A stretch of 6,683 bases of DNA from Cytophagales bacterium (GTDB lineage Bacteria > Bacteroidota > Bacteroidia > Cytophagales > Cyclobacteriaceae): NCBI GenBank assembly GCA_029262935.1, contig JAJCYK010000362.1:1-6683 (forward strand). Direction: 5' to 3'. The notes below the pieces were generated by a model. It made no database searches and was not told the DNA's origin. It saw nothing but the letters and a program-made list of their open reading frames with translations. The position numbers and the translations under genes are program-made. Below, piece after piece: positions 1-6,683 of this stretch (position 1 is the first letter of the stretch; each line of letters opens with the position of its first letter).

Positions 1-945
1 TGAAGCATCGCTAAAACTTTTAAAAAAATGATAAAACATCTCTGTAGGCATTTCTCCAATTTTTTCACGATTAAATTCCGCTTCCCACACCAGCCAGTTT
101 CGACCACCGAAGTCCAAGGCAACTTGCGCCAGACAATCATCCATTGGCAAGGTAAATCCATACCGCTCAATACCCCTCTTGTCACCTAAAGCCTGCAGAA
201 AGGCCTCGCCGAGAGCAATGGCTGTATCCTCAATGGTATGATGCTCATCCACCTGTAAGTCCCCGGATACTGATACTTTTAAATCCAGCAAACCATGCTT
301 GGCCAACTGATCCAACATGTGGTCAAAAAAACCTAATCCCGTATCATTTAAGCTGTTACCTGTGCCATCTAAGTTTAGTTCTATAGCTATTTTAGTTTCT
401 TTAGTGTTACGTTGTACACGGGCTATCCGCGAAACATGGCTAACACAATCCAATATTTGTGACCAATCTTTGGTTACCAGAACCGCATCATCACAAGCCA
501 TCTCATGAATCAATATGCCTTTGGATCCCAAATTTTTGGCCAACTCTATATCCGATAGACGATCTCCAATTACGTAAGAATTAGTCAAGTCGTAGTCCCC
601 TGATAAATACTTCGTTAGCATGCCTGTTCCAGGCTTTCTGGTAGGAGCACCTTCGGATTCAAAGGTTTTATCGATTAGTATTTCATCAAAAACGATACCT
701 GCGCCAGCAAGGGTCTCTATCATTTTGTCATGAGCCGGCCAAAAGGTTTCTTCGGGAAAAGACGCTGTACCCAGGCCGTCCTGATTGGTCACCATCACCA
801 GTTCGTAAGAAAGTGTATTAGCGATTTTATTTAAAGCGATCAAGGCTCCTGGAAGAAAGGACAACTTTTCCAGTGAGTCAATCTGCTCATCAGCTGGCTC
901 TTTTATTATGGTACCATCCCTGTCTATAAATAATACTTTTTTCAT
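1..945 (-). CDS. hisB: Bifunctional histidinol-phosphatase / imidazoleglycerol-phosphate dehydratase, 3' end cut off
   Basis: This cytoplasmic enzyme dehydrates imidazoleglycerol phosphate (C-terminal domain) and dephosphorylates histidinol phosphate (N-terminal HAD domain). 315 codons are read without interruption from the ATG at 945 to the window edge. By comparison with the E. coli protein roughly 45-60 C-terminal residues are missing, including the second HHxxE metal motif. HAD motifs visible: IDRDGT with D8 and D10, VTNQDG (T53), RKP (K104) and GDRLSD (D128, D132). The dehydratase domain starts near NTKET (about residue 180), with FFDHMLDQ (H209), H217 and DEHHTIED (H235, H236, E239). 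The Cys/His zinc loop of the enteric phosphatase is replaced by a stretch without Cys or His (residues 91-103). The start overlaps the hisC stop as ATGA, so it is translationally coupled in the his operon. Confidence 0.96.
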   Translation of the reverse strand, partial: MKKVLFIDRDGTIIKEPADEQIDSLEKLSFLPGALIALNKIANTLSYELVMVTNQDGLGTASFPEETFWPAHDKMIETLAGAGIVFDEILIDKTFESEGAPTRKPGTGMLTKYLSGDYDLTNSYVIGDRLSDIELAKNLGSKGILIHEMACDDAVLVTKDWSQILDCVSHVSRIARVQRNTKETKIAIELNLDGTGNSLNDTGLGFFDHMLDQLAKHGLLDLKVSVSGDLQVDEHHTIEDTAIALGEAFLQALGDKRGIERYGFTLPMDDCLAQVALDFGGRNWLVWEAEFNREKIGEMPTEMFYHFFKSFSDAS

Positions 946-2003
946 GATTCAAATCCCTTAAGAGCATCGAGTAATTTATGGTTTTCTAAAGCGGAACCTA
1001 TAGTAATTCGTAAGCAACCCTGGCAAAGATGTACCTTACTCCGGTTGCGCACGACAATCTGGTGCTCAATCAAATATTCAAAGACCTGCTCAGGGTGCTT
1101 TACTTTTACTAAGACAAAATTGGTTTGCGAAGGATAAACCACCTCCACCATGTCCAACTGCTGTAGTTGCTCGGACAATAGCTCTCGCCCGATCCTCACC
1201 TGCTGGACCAACTTGGCAAGGTCTTCCCGTGCATCCAAAGCGAGCAACGCCTGCTGTTGGGTGAGCTGATTCACATTATATGGTGGTTTCACCCGGTTAA
1301 GGTAGTGGGCAATTTCCAAAGATGAAAAGCAAACCCCTAAACGGATACCAGCCAAGCCCCAGGCTTTGGAAAAAGTTTGGGATACCACTAGTCTGGGAAA
1401 CTGAGTAATCTTGCTCACAAAGCTTTGCTCCTCAGCAAAGTCGATGTAAGCTTCATCAAGAACTACAACTCCATCGAAACCTGACAATACGGATACTATC
1501 TCATTGCCAGACAGCAAGTTACCTGTAGGGTTGTTTGGTGAACAGAGGAATATGATCTTCGTATTGGCACCCACCTTTTGCAATAACTTGACAGCATCCA
1601 AATCAAATGTATTGGTTAGGGACACTTCCGTAACGGCAACGTCGTTGATATGAGCGGCTACCTTGTACATGCCATAAGTAGGGGCTGTAATTAGTATTTC
1701 ATCTTTGCCAGGCTCACAAAAAATACGAATCAACAGGTCGATAATCTCATCACTACCGTTTCCTAATACTATTCCTTGCGCGGGGTGTCCCCATATGGTG
1801 GCCAGTTTATTTTTGACCGTTCTTTGATAAGGGTCCGGATATCGGTGCAGGGAATAAGGGTTAGCCTGCAACCCTATGGGGCCATGAGGATTTTCGTTGG
1901 CATCTAACAAGGTAAGTCCATAGTCCAAGAATTGCTCCCTGGCGGATGTGTAAGGGCTAAGCTCTCTAATATTAGGTCTTATTAAGTTGTCCAGTAGTGC
2001 CAC
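942..2003 (-). CDS. hisC: Histidinol-phosphate aminotransferase
   Basis: PLP-dependent class I/II aminotransferase that converts imidazole acetol phosphate and glutamate to histidinol phosphate; cytoplasmic. It has 353 residues, the normal family length. Visible signatures: ANENP near residue 36, GNGSDE (81-86), the stacking Tyr110 in TAPTYG, SPNNPTG (N157), VLDEAY (D183, Y186), the Schiff-base lysine K213 in [10 protein letters not shown]221 in GIRLG, and R332 in LRITIG, which should bind the substrate phosphate or carboxylate. The start is GTG. No ATG or other common start codon lies nearby in frame, and the N-terminus [17 protein letters not shown] is typical of HisC, so GTG is well supported. 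It begins two bases after the hisD stop and its own stop overlaps the hisB start. All catalytic residues are present. Confidence 0.96.
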   Translation of the reverse strand: MALLDNLIRPNIRELSPYTSAREQFLDYGLTLLDANENPHGPIGLQANPYSLHRYPDPYQRTVKNKLATIWGHPAQGIVLGNGSDEIIDLLIRIFCEPGKDEILITAPTYGMYKVAAHINDVAVTEVSLTNTFDLDAVKLLQKVGANTKIIFLCSPNNPTGNLLSGNEIVSVLSGFDGVVVLDEAYIDFAEEQSFVSKITQFPRLVVSQTFSKAWGLAGIRLGVCFSSLEIAHYLNRVKPPYNVNQLTQQQALLALDAREDLAKLVQQVRIGRELLSEQLQQLDMVEVVYPSQTNFVLVKVKHPEQVFEYLIEHQIVVRNRSKVHLCQGCLRITIGSALENHKLLDALKGFES

Positions 2004-2005
2004 GG

Positions 2006-3280
2006 CTATTTGGTATTTTCTCTTCTTATGCTTACGGCTCTACGATGGGCTTCTAGCCCTTCCGCTTCCGCCATTATCTCGACTGCAGGGCCTATGTTCT
2101 CAAGCCCTTCTTGAGTAATCTGTTGGAAAGTGATCTTTTTCATATAACTGTCTAAAGATACCCCTGCATACATTCTGGCATTCCCATTTGTTGGTAGGGT
2201 GTGATTGGTCCCAGAAGCATAGTCACCTACTGATTCAGGGGTATAGGGGCCTAAGAATACGGAACCAGCATTCACCACTTTGTTGGCCCAAGCCAGGGGA
2301 TTGCGCACATTGATTATCAAATGTTCAGGGGCATAGTGGTTTATAAAAGCCATTGCCTCATCTAGTTCATTGAAATAAACCAATTTACTTTGTTTGAGGG
2401 CTTCGAGCGCAATAGTCCGTCTGGGCAATGATTCTATCTGGGAGTCTAGGCATTCCAAGACCTCTTCTATTAAAGGATTAGAGTTAGTGGCAAATATGAC
2501 TTGGCTGTCCGCTCCATGTTCCGCCTGTGACAGAAGATCTGCCGCAATAAAACGGGGGTCCGCAGAATCGTCTGCTAAAATCGCCACCTCTGAGGGTCCT
2601 GCCGGAAAGTCGATGGCCAATCCTTGGCCGGCTACAACCTGTTTGGCTTGGGTAACATATTGGTTACCGGGTCCAAATATTTTATACACTTTAGGCACAG
2701 ATTCAGTACCAAAAGCCATGGCAGCAATAGCCTGGGCCCCGCCAACTGCATAAATTTCCTTTATTTCTAATAGCCTAGCCGTGTATATTAGCGCAGGGTG
2801 TATGGTCCCATCTTGTTGTGGAGGTGTACATACAGCGATCTCCTGACAACCAGCCAAACGTGCCGGAATTCCCAACATTAGCAAGGATGAAAATAGTGGA
2901 GCAGAACCACCGGGCACATACAATCCTACTTTTTCTATAGGCAATGCTTTGCGCCAGCAACTTACCCCAGGCATTGTTTCCACTTTGGTAAACGCCTCCA
3001 ATTGGCCTTGGTGGAATTTGTGGATGTTGTCAAAGGCAATATGAATGGCCTTTTTTAACTCGGCGGACATCCCTTTTACCGTTTTAGGCAAAGTGTATTT
3101 CACTTGCTGTAAGGCCACGCCATCAAGCTTATTGGTGTAATTTATTAAAGCCTGATCCCCTAATTCACGCACAATATTGATGATGCTATCAACAGTGGAT
3201 ACCAACGCTTCACTTGAAATACTGGGTCGAGTAGTTAAAGTCTCCCAAGTATCTCTTGCCGGATTGTTAATTATTTTCAT
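2006..3280 (-). CDS. hisD: Histidinol dehydrogenase
   Basis: Zinc-dependent, NAD-using enzyme that oxidises histidinol through histidinal to histidine, the last two steps of the pathway; cytoplasmic. At 424 residues it is full length (the E. coli enzyme is about 434). By alignment with E. coli HisD, with an offset of seven residues, the zinc ligands are Q252 and H255 in SQAEHG, D353 in VGDY and H412 in LEAHRRAV. The catalytic pair is E319-H320 in APEHL. Other family signatures are YVPGG (121-125), the glycine-rich FGPGNQYVTQAK (202-213) and DFPAGPSE (224-231). The ATG start lies two bases after the hisG stop; the upstream GAGAAGATGA is the only purine-rich stretch that might assist initiation. 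The two longer ORFs overlapping it in other frames are shadows. Confidence 0.97.
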   Translation of the reverse strand: MKIINNPARDTWETLTTRPSISSEALVSTVDSIINIVRELGDQALINYTNKLDGVALQQVKYTLPKTVKGMSAELKKAIHIAFDNIHKFHQGQLEAFTKVETMPGVSCWRKALPIEKVGLYVPGGSAPLFSSLLMLGIPARLAGCQEIAVCTPPQQDGTIHPALIYTARLLEIKEIYAVGGAQAIAAMAFGTESVPKVYKIFGPGNQYVTQAKQVVAGQGLAIDFPAGPSEVAILADDSADPRFIAADLLSQAEHGADSQVIFATNSNPLIEEVLECLDSQIESLPRRTIALEALKQSKLVYFNELDEAMAFINHYAPEHLIINVRNPLAWANKVVNAGSVFLGPYTPESVGDYASGTNHTLPTNGNARMYAGVSLDSYMKKITFQQITQEGLENIGPAVEIMAEAEGLEAHRRAVSIRRENTK

Positions 3281-3282
3281 CT

Positions 3283-4143
3283 TTATAGTATCATCTTCTC
3301 AATAGGTATTACCAAAATGCCTTCAGCTCCGGCTCCTCTTAACCTTTCGATAACCTCCCAAAAGTCGTCCTCCTTAACCACAGAATGCAACGAACTCCAT
3401 CCTTCCTGAGCTAGTGGCAATACGGTGGGGCTTCGCATGCCGGGAAGCATATTGGTTATTTCTTCAATGGAATGATTCGGAGCATTCAGTAATATGTATT
3501 TACTATTATTTGCGGTCTGCACGGAGCGGATTCGAAAAAGAAGTTGTTCCAGAACCTGTCGTTTTTCCGACTCAAGATCTGGCCTGGATACCAAAACAGC
3601 TTGCGACTCCAAAATCGTCTCCACCTCCACCAATCCGTTGCTTACTAAAGTAATGCCGGTGCTCACGATATCACATACTGCTTCCGCTAGCCCAATACTG
3701 GGAGCAATTTCAACACTACCGCTGATCTCATGGATGGCCGCGGTTATTCCTTGTTTTTCTAAGTATTTTCCCAAAATGTTGGGATACGAGGTAGCTATAT
3801 TAAGTCCCTGCAAACTTTGGACTCCATGATATTCAAATTCCTTGGGTACCGCAATGGACAGGCGGCATTTGGAAAAACCCAGTCTTTCGATTACTTCCAG
3901 GTTGACACCTTTTTCCAAAAGCACATTCTCTCCTACAATACCAACATCTGAAACATTGTCGGCTACATAACCGGGTATGTCATCATCCCGCAGGTACAAA
4001 AACTCCATGGGGAAATTAAATGCATGAGCCTTTAACTTTGCTATACGGGTGGGAAATGTGATGCCACATTCTTTAATAAGATTCAGTGATGCATCGCTAA
4101 GTCTGCCCGACTTTTGCACAGCCAGTTTCAATGGAGTTTTCAT
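3283..4143 (-). CDS. hisG: ATP phosphoribosyltransferase, long form
   Basis: First and committed step of histidine synthesis: ATP plus PRPP gives phosphoribosyl-ATP; cytoplasmic. 286 residues from the ATG at 4143. An in-frame TTG two codons upstream (4149) would give 288, but the ATG fits the usual start just before LKLAVQKSGRL. Visible motifs: QKSGRL (10-15), GSVEIAP (142-148) and the PRPP loop DIVSTGITL (158-166). After about residue 210 there is the extra C-terminal domain (HSIEEITNMLPGMRSPT to the end) that marks the long, hexameric HisG. In this family that domain binds histidine for feedback inhibition, so no HisZ partner is needed. It is the first structural gene of the operon and follows a histidine-rich leader ORF by 62 bases, suggesting control by histidine at both enzyme and expression level. 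Confidence 0.97.
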   Translation of the reverse strand: MKTPLKLAVQKSGRLSDASLNLIKECGITFPTRIAKLKAHAFNFPMEFLYLRDDDIPGYVADNVSDVGIVGENVLLEKGVNLEVIERLGFSKCRLSIAVPKEFEYHGVQSLQGLNIATSYPNILGKYLEKQGITAAIHEISGSVEIAPSIGLAEAVCDIVSTGITLVSNGLVEVETILESQAVLVSRPDLESEKRQVLEQLLFRIRSVQTANNSKYILLNAPNHSIEEITNMLPGMRSPTVLPLAQEGWSSLHSVVKEDDFWEVIERLRGAGAEGILVIPIEKMIL

Positions 4144-4277
4144 TTTCAAGAAAAGAGTTAGAAATTAAATAAGATATCTACAAGTTTATAAGCGCAATAA
4201 TTAAGTCAATGACAATGATGATGATGGAACCGATGGGACCTCAACTCAATAAAGGATATGTTGCGCGTAATAGACAT
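4144..4277 (-). promoter_or_regulatory. Candidate histidine-responsive leader / attenuator region of the his operon
   Basis: Leader segment comprising the His-rich ORF and the 62-base AT-rich spacer before hisG. The 6-base word GCGCAA (4192-4197 on plus) is perfectly complementary to TTGCGC (4261-4266). In the minus-strand RNA these could pair and enclose the His codons. A 5-base palindrome around the hisG start (ttttc-aa-gaaaa, 4143-4154) is too tightly spaced to be a strong hairpin. I do not see a GC-rich hairpin followed by a U-run, so control by translation coupling, Rho or an unusual structure is as likely as intrinsic termination. Function is inferred from the leader ORF. Confidence 0.5.
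4206..4277 (-). CDS. Putative histidine operon leader peptide (23 aa)
   Basis: Small ORF read on the minus strand from an ATG at 4277-4275 to TGA at 4208-4206, in the correct place and orientation to precede hisG. The peptide begins MSITRN and ends SHRFHHHHCH. Six of its last nine residues are His, four in a row, all encoded by CAT. This is the layout of a leader peptide whose translation senses charged tRNA-His, as known for enteric hisL; its function here is inferred. An in-frame stop lies about nine codons upstream of the ATG. Alternative starts are GTG directly before the ATG and TTG at 4244-4242, which would give a 12-residue peptide. No Shine-Dalgarno sequence is seen. A plus-strand ORF over the same bases (4208-4330) has a start rich in Met only because it is complementary to the CAT run. 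Confidence 0.75.
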   Translation of the reverse strand: MSITRNISFIELRSHRFHHHHCH

Positions 4278-4284
4278 CACAGTG

Positions 4285-4312
4285 CAAGTATAGAACTTTT
4301 TAGTACTTCAAA
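4285..4312 (-). promoter_or_regulatory. Weak candidate promoter for the his leader and operon
   Basis: On the minus strand TATACTTG (4292-4285) differs by one base from the Bacteroidetes -7 element TAnnTTTG. A TTTG (4312-4309), a possible -33 element, lies 16 bases upstream, slightly short of the usual spacing. Transcription would start only a few bases before the leader ATG, giving a nearly leaderless leader ORF. No better match was found between the leader and queG. Confidence 0.25.
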
Positions 4313-4335
4313 AAAGGATAATTCTATATAATGGT

Positions 4336-4343
4336 TAGTTTTG
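4336..4343 (+). promoter_or_regulatory. Candidate -7 promoter element for queG
   Basis: TAGTTTTG matches the Bacteroidetes -7 consensus TAnnTTTG exactly and would start transcription about 15-20 bases before the ATG at 4365. No convincing TTTG -33 element is seen upstream. If real, it makes the alternative TTG start at 4341 unusable, which supports the ATG. Confidence 0.3.
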
Positions 4344-4364
4344 ATCGATTTCACACCATTTCTA

Positions 4365-5288
4365 ATGAACGAGGCTCAGTCAACACAAATAGTTAAACAA
4401 CTTGCCCTAGCAGAAGGTTTCGACTTTTGTGGAATATCTAAAGCTGAGTTTTTAGAAGAAGAAGCCCCCAGACTCGAGAATTGGCTTAAGTCAGAAAAGC
4501 ATGGAGCCATGCAATACATGGAAGGGCACTTCGATAAAAGATTGGATCCTACTAAACTGGTGCCCGGTACAAAATCCGTAATTACTTTGCTTTACAACCA
4601 TTATCCCAAACAGCCTTTACCCGTTAACGATAATTACCACATTGCTAAATATGCCTACGGGCAGGACTATCACCAAGTAATTAAAATCAAATTGAGGAAC
4701 CTTCTTGATGGGCTTAGGAAAGAATTAGGGGACATTGAAGGTAGGGCTTTTGTGGATTCTGCTCCTATTATGGAACGGGCTTGGGCCCAACGATCTGGAC
4801 TTGGATGGGTGGGGAAAAACAGCCTACTTTTAAATAAAAGCATGGGCAGTTTCTTCTTCATTGCTGAATTGTTGGTGGATTTGGAGTTGGAACCAGATGG
4901 CCCCACCGCTGATTATTGCGGCACTTGTACGCGTTGCATAGATGCTTGTCCCACCAATGCAATCGATCCCTATCAAGTTGATGCTAGTAAGTGTATCTCT
5001 TATTTTACTATTGAATTAAAAGAGGCTATCCCTGATGAATTTAAAGGTAAGTTTGAGAACTGGATTTTCGGGTGTGATATCTGTCAAGATGTCTGTCCGT
5101 GGAATCGGTTTGCCAAACCCCATAGCGAAAAAGAGTTTGTGCCAATTACTGATTTATTCGAAATGTCCAGAAAGGATTGGGAAGTACTGGACGAAGATGC
5201 GTATCGCAGAATCTTTAAGGGTTCACCGGTAAAACGGGCCAAGTACTCCGGCATAAAAAGAAATATTGAATTTGTAAAAGGGCAATAA
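4365..5288 (+). CDS. queG: Epoxyqueuosine reductase
   Basis: Cobalamin- and iron-sulfur-dependent enzyme that reduces epoxyqueuosine to queuosine at the wobble position of tRNAs with GUN anticodons (His, Asp, Asn, Tyr); cytoplasmic. 307 residues from the ATG at 4365. A longer frame opens with TTG at 4341, but its eight extra residues are not expected in the family. Visible: [20 protein letters not shown] at residues 22-41, the presumed catalytic Asp131 in [25 protein letters not shown] (144-155), a first ferredoxin-like motif CxxCxxCxxxCP (C185, C188, C191, C195), C210, and a second motif CxxCxxxCPWN (C237, C240, C244). It ends soon after YSGIKRN and lacks the C-terminal HEAT-like domain of the roughly 380-residue E. 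coli and B. subtilis enzymes. It is divergent from the his operon and convergent with the next gene. Confidence 0.95.
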   Translation: MNEAQSTQIVKQLALAEGFDFCGISKAEFLEEEAPRLENWLKSEKHGAMQYMEGHFDKRLDPTKLVPGTKSVITLLYNHYPKQPLPVNDNYHIAKYAYGQDYHQVIKIKLRNLLDGLRKELGDIEGRAFVDSAPIMERAWAQRSGLGWVGKNSLLLNKSMGSFFFIAELLVDLELEPDGPTADYCGTCTRCIDACPTNAIDPYQVDASKCISYFTIELKEAIPDEFKGKFENWIFGCDICQDVCPWNRFAKPHSEKEFVPITDLFEMSRKDWEVLDEDAYRRIFKGSPVKRAKYSGIKRNIEFVKGQ

Positions 5289-5311
5289 AAAACCTCGATA
5301 GATCATCGAGG
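5287..5311 (-). terminator. Intrinsic terminator of the small minus-strand gene
   Basis: Perfect 7-bp inverted repeat CCTCGAT / ATCGAGG (5293-5299 and 5305-5311) with a 5-base loop, extendable by one A-T pair. On the minus strand it is followed directly by TTTTTT (5292-5287), the classical form. On the plus strand only a short, broken T-stretch follows, so it is at best a weak terminator for queG. Its U-tract reaches into the queG stop codon. Confidence 0.85.
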
Positions 5312-5319
5312 TAAATGCT

Positions 5320-5520
5320 TTATGCTATTGAAGTTGCCGGGGCGTCGAAACACCGATTTAATACGGCTTGATAGACATCTCCAAACTTCTTATAACACCA
5401 TTTCTGCAGTTCCCGCAGCTCCTCATCGACTAAAGCTTTAATGGCTTTGCGCAATTCTTTTTCAAACAAAAATTTACTGAAGCTTACCTTAGATAAGATC
5501 GTTTTAAAGTATTCTAGCAT
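5320..5520 (-). CDS. Small hypothetical protein, 66 aa, function unknown
   Basis: I do not recognise a named family. The ORF runs from an ATG at 5520 to TAA at 5320-5322, nine bases from a good intrinsic terminator on the same strand, which supports a real gene. The protein is probably all-helical and soluble: an N-terminal aromatic and basic segment (MLEYFKTILSKVSF), a charged amphipathic stretch rich in Glu, Lys and Arg (residues 20-40), then WCYKKFGDVY (41-50) and NRCF (55-58). It has no signal peptide or clear membrane segment. Two cysteines (C42, C57) are too few and too far apart for an obvious metal site. It is divergent from the BatD-like gene and convergent with queG, so neighbours give no hint about its role. 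It resembles small conserved proteins of Bacteroidetes genomes, but I cannot confirm that here. Confidence 0.7.
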   Translation of the reverse strand: MLEYFKTILSKVSFSKFLFEKELRKAIKALVDEELRELQKWCYKKFGDVYQAVLNRCFDAPATSIA

Positions 5521-5620
5521 AGTTAAAGATTGAATTTAAGTTTCTTGGCAGCATATAAATATAATTAAAAAGTTCACATTTTTTAACATATCTGCCTACA
5601 ATTTCCTGGCCTATTTAAAT

Positions 5621-5628
5621 TACCTTTG
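5621..5628 (+). promoter_or_regulatory. Candidate -7 promoter element for the BatD-like gene
   Basis: TACCTTTG is an exact TAnnTTTG match, 39 bases before the ATG at 5668, in the divergent intergenic region 5521-5667. Transcription would begin near 5632 and leave an untranslated leader of about 36 bases. The -33 element is weak (TTTC at 5602-5605 is the nearest resemblance, with short spacing). No comparable element for the divergent small gene was found. Confidence 0.4.
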
Positions 5629-5667
5629 TGTCTGTTAAATTATGTGAAAAGTTGTTTTCCCTCTGTA

Positions 5668-6683
5668 ATGTTGAGAACGTTTAGCTACAGGACTCTAGTA
5701 TTACTTCCTATAATTTTATTGTTCACAGCCCCAATATGGGCTCAGGAAGTGAAGGTCAATGTGGGTGAAAGTGAAATCGCCTTAAACGAGGCTTTCACCA
5801 TTACAGTGTTGGTGGAAAATGATAAACTGCGAAATTTAAATGGGTTTCCTGAAATCGACGGGTTTATTAAACGGGGTCAGTCTTCATCAACCACCACTCA
5901 GTTTATTAATGGTCAGGTTTCCTCCACCCAAAGCATTACCCAAAACTATGTGGCCCAAAGAGAAGGCAAATTCAGATTACCCTCTTTTACCATGACCGTA
6001 AATAGCGCAGCGATTAAAGTTCCCGGAAAAACCATTGCCGTGGGTCCCCCACGCAAGAGACAGCGTCAGGTCGACCCCTTTGCTTCAGATCCTTGGGAAG
6101 AACTGTTTGGATCCAAAAAGGGAAACGAGGAATTTATCGATGTAAAAGCAGACGCTTTTTTCGCTTTGACTACAGACAAAACCGAAGTGTATGTTGGAGA
6201 AGGGTTCAACACCAGTTTAGCATTTTATGTCTCCGACCAAAATCGAGCGGATTTGGAATTTTATGATATGAGCAAACAGCTCACAGATATCTTAAAAAGA
6301 ATCAGACCTTCAAATTGTTGGGAGGAAAATTTTAATGTGGAAAACATTAAAAGAGAACAGGTAACGATTAGTAATCGACGGTATCAAAAATATCTAATTT
6401 ACCAGGCCACATTTTTTCCTTTGAATACAGAACCGGTCGCTTTCCCCGCCGTGGGTTTGAAGCTCATAAAGTATAAAATGGCCAAAAATCCTTCCTTCTT
6501 TGGTCCTTCTAGACAGGAAGACTTTAAAACCTTTTATACTCAAGCCAAAGCAATTACAGTAAAAGACTTACCCGATCATCCCTTAAAGGATCAAGTAGCA
6601 GTAGGTGAGTATAAATTGGACGAACTGGCTAGCGGGGAAGAGTTGCAAACAGGGGAAAGTTTCAGCTATAATTTTAAAATCCA
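5668..6683 (+). CDS. batD: BatD-family secreted/membrane protein, 3' end cut off
   Basis: 338 complete codons are open from the ATG at 5668 to the window edge; the BatD family is usually about 550-600 residues with a C-terminal membrane anchor, so a large part is missing. The N-terminus is a signal peptide: MLRTFSYR, a hydrophobic core (about residues 9-24) and a probable cleavage site after IWA25. The mature part begins with a beta-rich Ig-like region (VNVGESEIALNEAFTITV, then YVAQREGKFRLPSFTM). It is followed by a low-complexity basic/acidic linker (PPRKRQRQVDPFASDPWEELFG) and a second beta-rich region with TDKTEVYVGEGFNTSLAFYV and NCWEENFNVE. This pattern matches BatD proteins linked to aerotolerance loci, acting in the periplasm with vWA and TPR partners; their molecular role is poorly known. 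The gene opens its own transcription unit here, with batA and batB not immediately upstream. Confidence 0.85.
   Translation, partial: MLRTFSYRTLVLLPIILLFTAPIWAQEVKVNVGESEIALNEAFTITVLVENDKLRNLNGFPEIDGFIKRGQSSSTTTQFINGQVSSTQSITQNYVAQREGKFRLPSFTMTVNSAAIKVPGKTIAVGPPRKRQRQVDPFASDPWEELFGSKKGNEEFIDVKADAFFALTTDKTEVYVGEGFNTSLAFYVSDQNRADLEFYDMSKQLTDILKRIRPSNCWEENFNVENIKREQVTISNRRYQKYLIYQATFFPLNTEPVAFPAVGLKLIKYKMAKNPSFFGPSRQEDFKTFYTQAKAITVKDLPDHPLKDQVAVGEYKLDELASGEELQTGESFSYNFKI

Noticed and set aside
2394..2753. 119-codon plus-strand ORF inside hisD
   Set aside because: It lies antisense to a complete, conserved hisD with all catalytic residues; no family resemblance or initiation signal.
3494..3829. 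111-codon and 79-codon plus-strand ORFs inside hisG
   Set aside because: Shadows of the conserved hisG coding sequence on the other strand.
4181..4209. Promoter-like pair TTGAC / TAAACTTG on the minus strand just before hisG
   Set aside because: It lies downstream of the leader ORF and overlaps its stop codon. A promoter here would bypass the His-rich leader, and the match to TAnnTTTG is inexact.
4208..4330. Plus-strand ORF of 40 codons starting with repeated Met codons upstream of queG
   Set aside because: Its ATG run is simply the complement of the CAT codons in the minus-strand leader; the protein is nondescript and ends before queG.
4341..4364. TTG start giving QueG eight extra N-terminal residues
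   Set aside because: The ATG at 4365 gives a family-like N-terminus, and the TTG overlaps the candidate -7 promoter element.
4331..4396. Short 21-codon plus-strand ORF overlapping the start of queG, a possible upstream ORF
   Set aside because: No recognisable content and no ribosome binding site, and the candidate TAGTTTTG promoter element lies inside it, so it is probably not transcribed in full.

Overview
The window looks like chromosomal DNA from a Bacteroidota member, probably of the Cytophagales type. The evidence is a fused HisB whose sequence resembles Bacteroidetes HisB, a short HEAT-less QueG, a BatD-type protein, starts without clear Shine-Dalgarno sequences, and exact matches to the Bacteroidetes -7 promoter element TAnnTTTG. 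I see no mobile element, CRISPR array, rRNA or tRNA gene. Both ends are cut inside genes.

Left part (1-4143, minus strand): the 5' half of a histidine biosynthesis operon, transcribed right to left as hisG-hisD-hisC-hisB. The genes are packed tightly: two-base gaps at hisG/hisD and hisD/hisC, and an ATGA overlap at hisC/hisB. hisB runs off the left edge. Together these genes supply step 1 (HisG), IGP dehydration, aminotransfer and phosphatase steps (HisB, HisC), and the final two oxidations (HisD). The remaining genes (hisH, hisA, hisF, hisI) are not seen and probably lie beyond position 1.

Divergent control region (4144-4364): this holds the most interesting item, a 23-codon minus-strand ORF at 4206-4277 that ends in SHRFHHHHCH and stops 62 bases before hisG. 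It has six His codons, all CAT, clustered at its end, and looks like a histidine leader peptide. No classical terminator hairpin with a U-run is visible between it and hisG, so the mechanism may differ from that of the enteric his attenuator. On the other strand the region drives queG, whose product completes queuosine synthesis. Queuosine is the wobble modification of several tRNAs, including tRNA-His, so the pairing may be functional.

Right part: queG (4365-5288, plus strand) converges on a 66-codon minus-strand gene of unknown function (5320-5520). An intrinsic terminator serving the latter lies in the 31-base gap. A second divergent intergenic region (5521-5667) carries an exact TAnnTTTG element in front of a BatD-like gene with a signal peptide (5668 to the right edge, incomplete).
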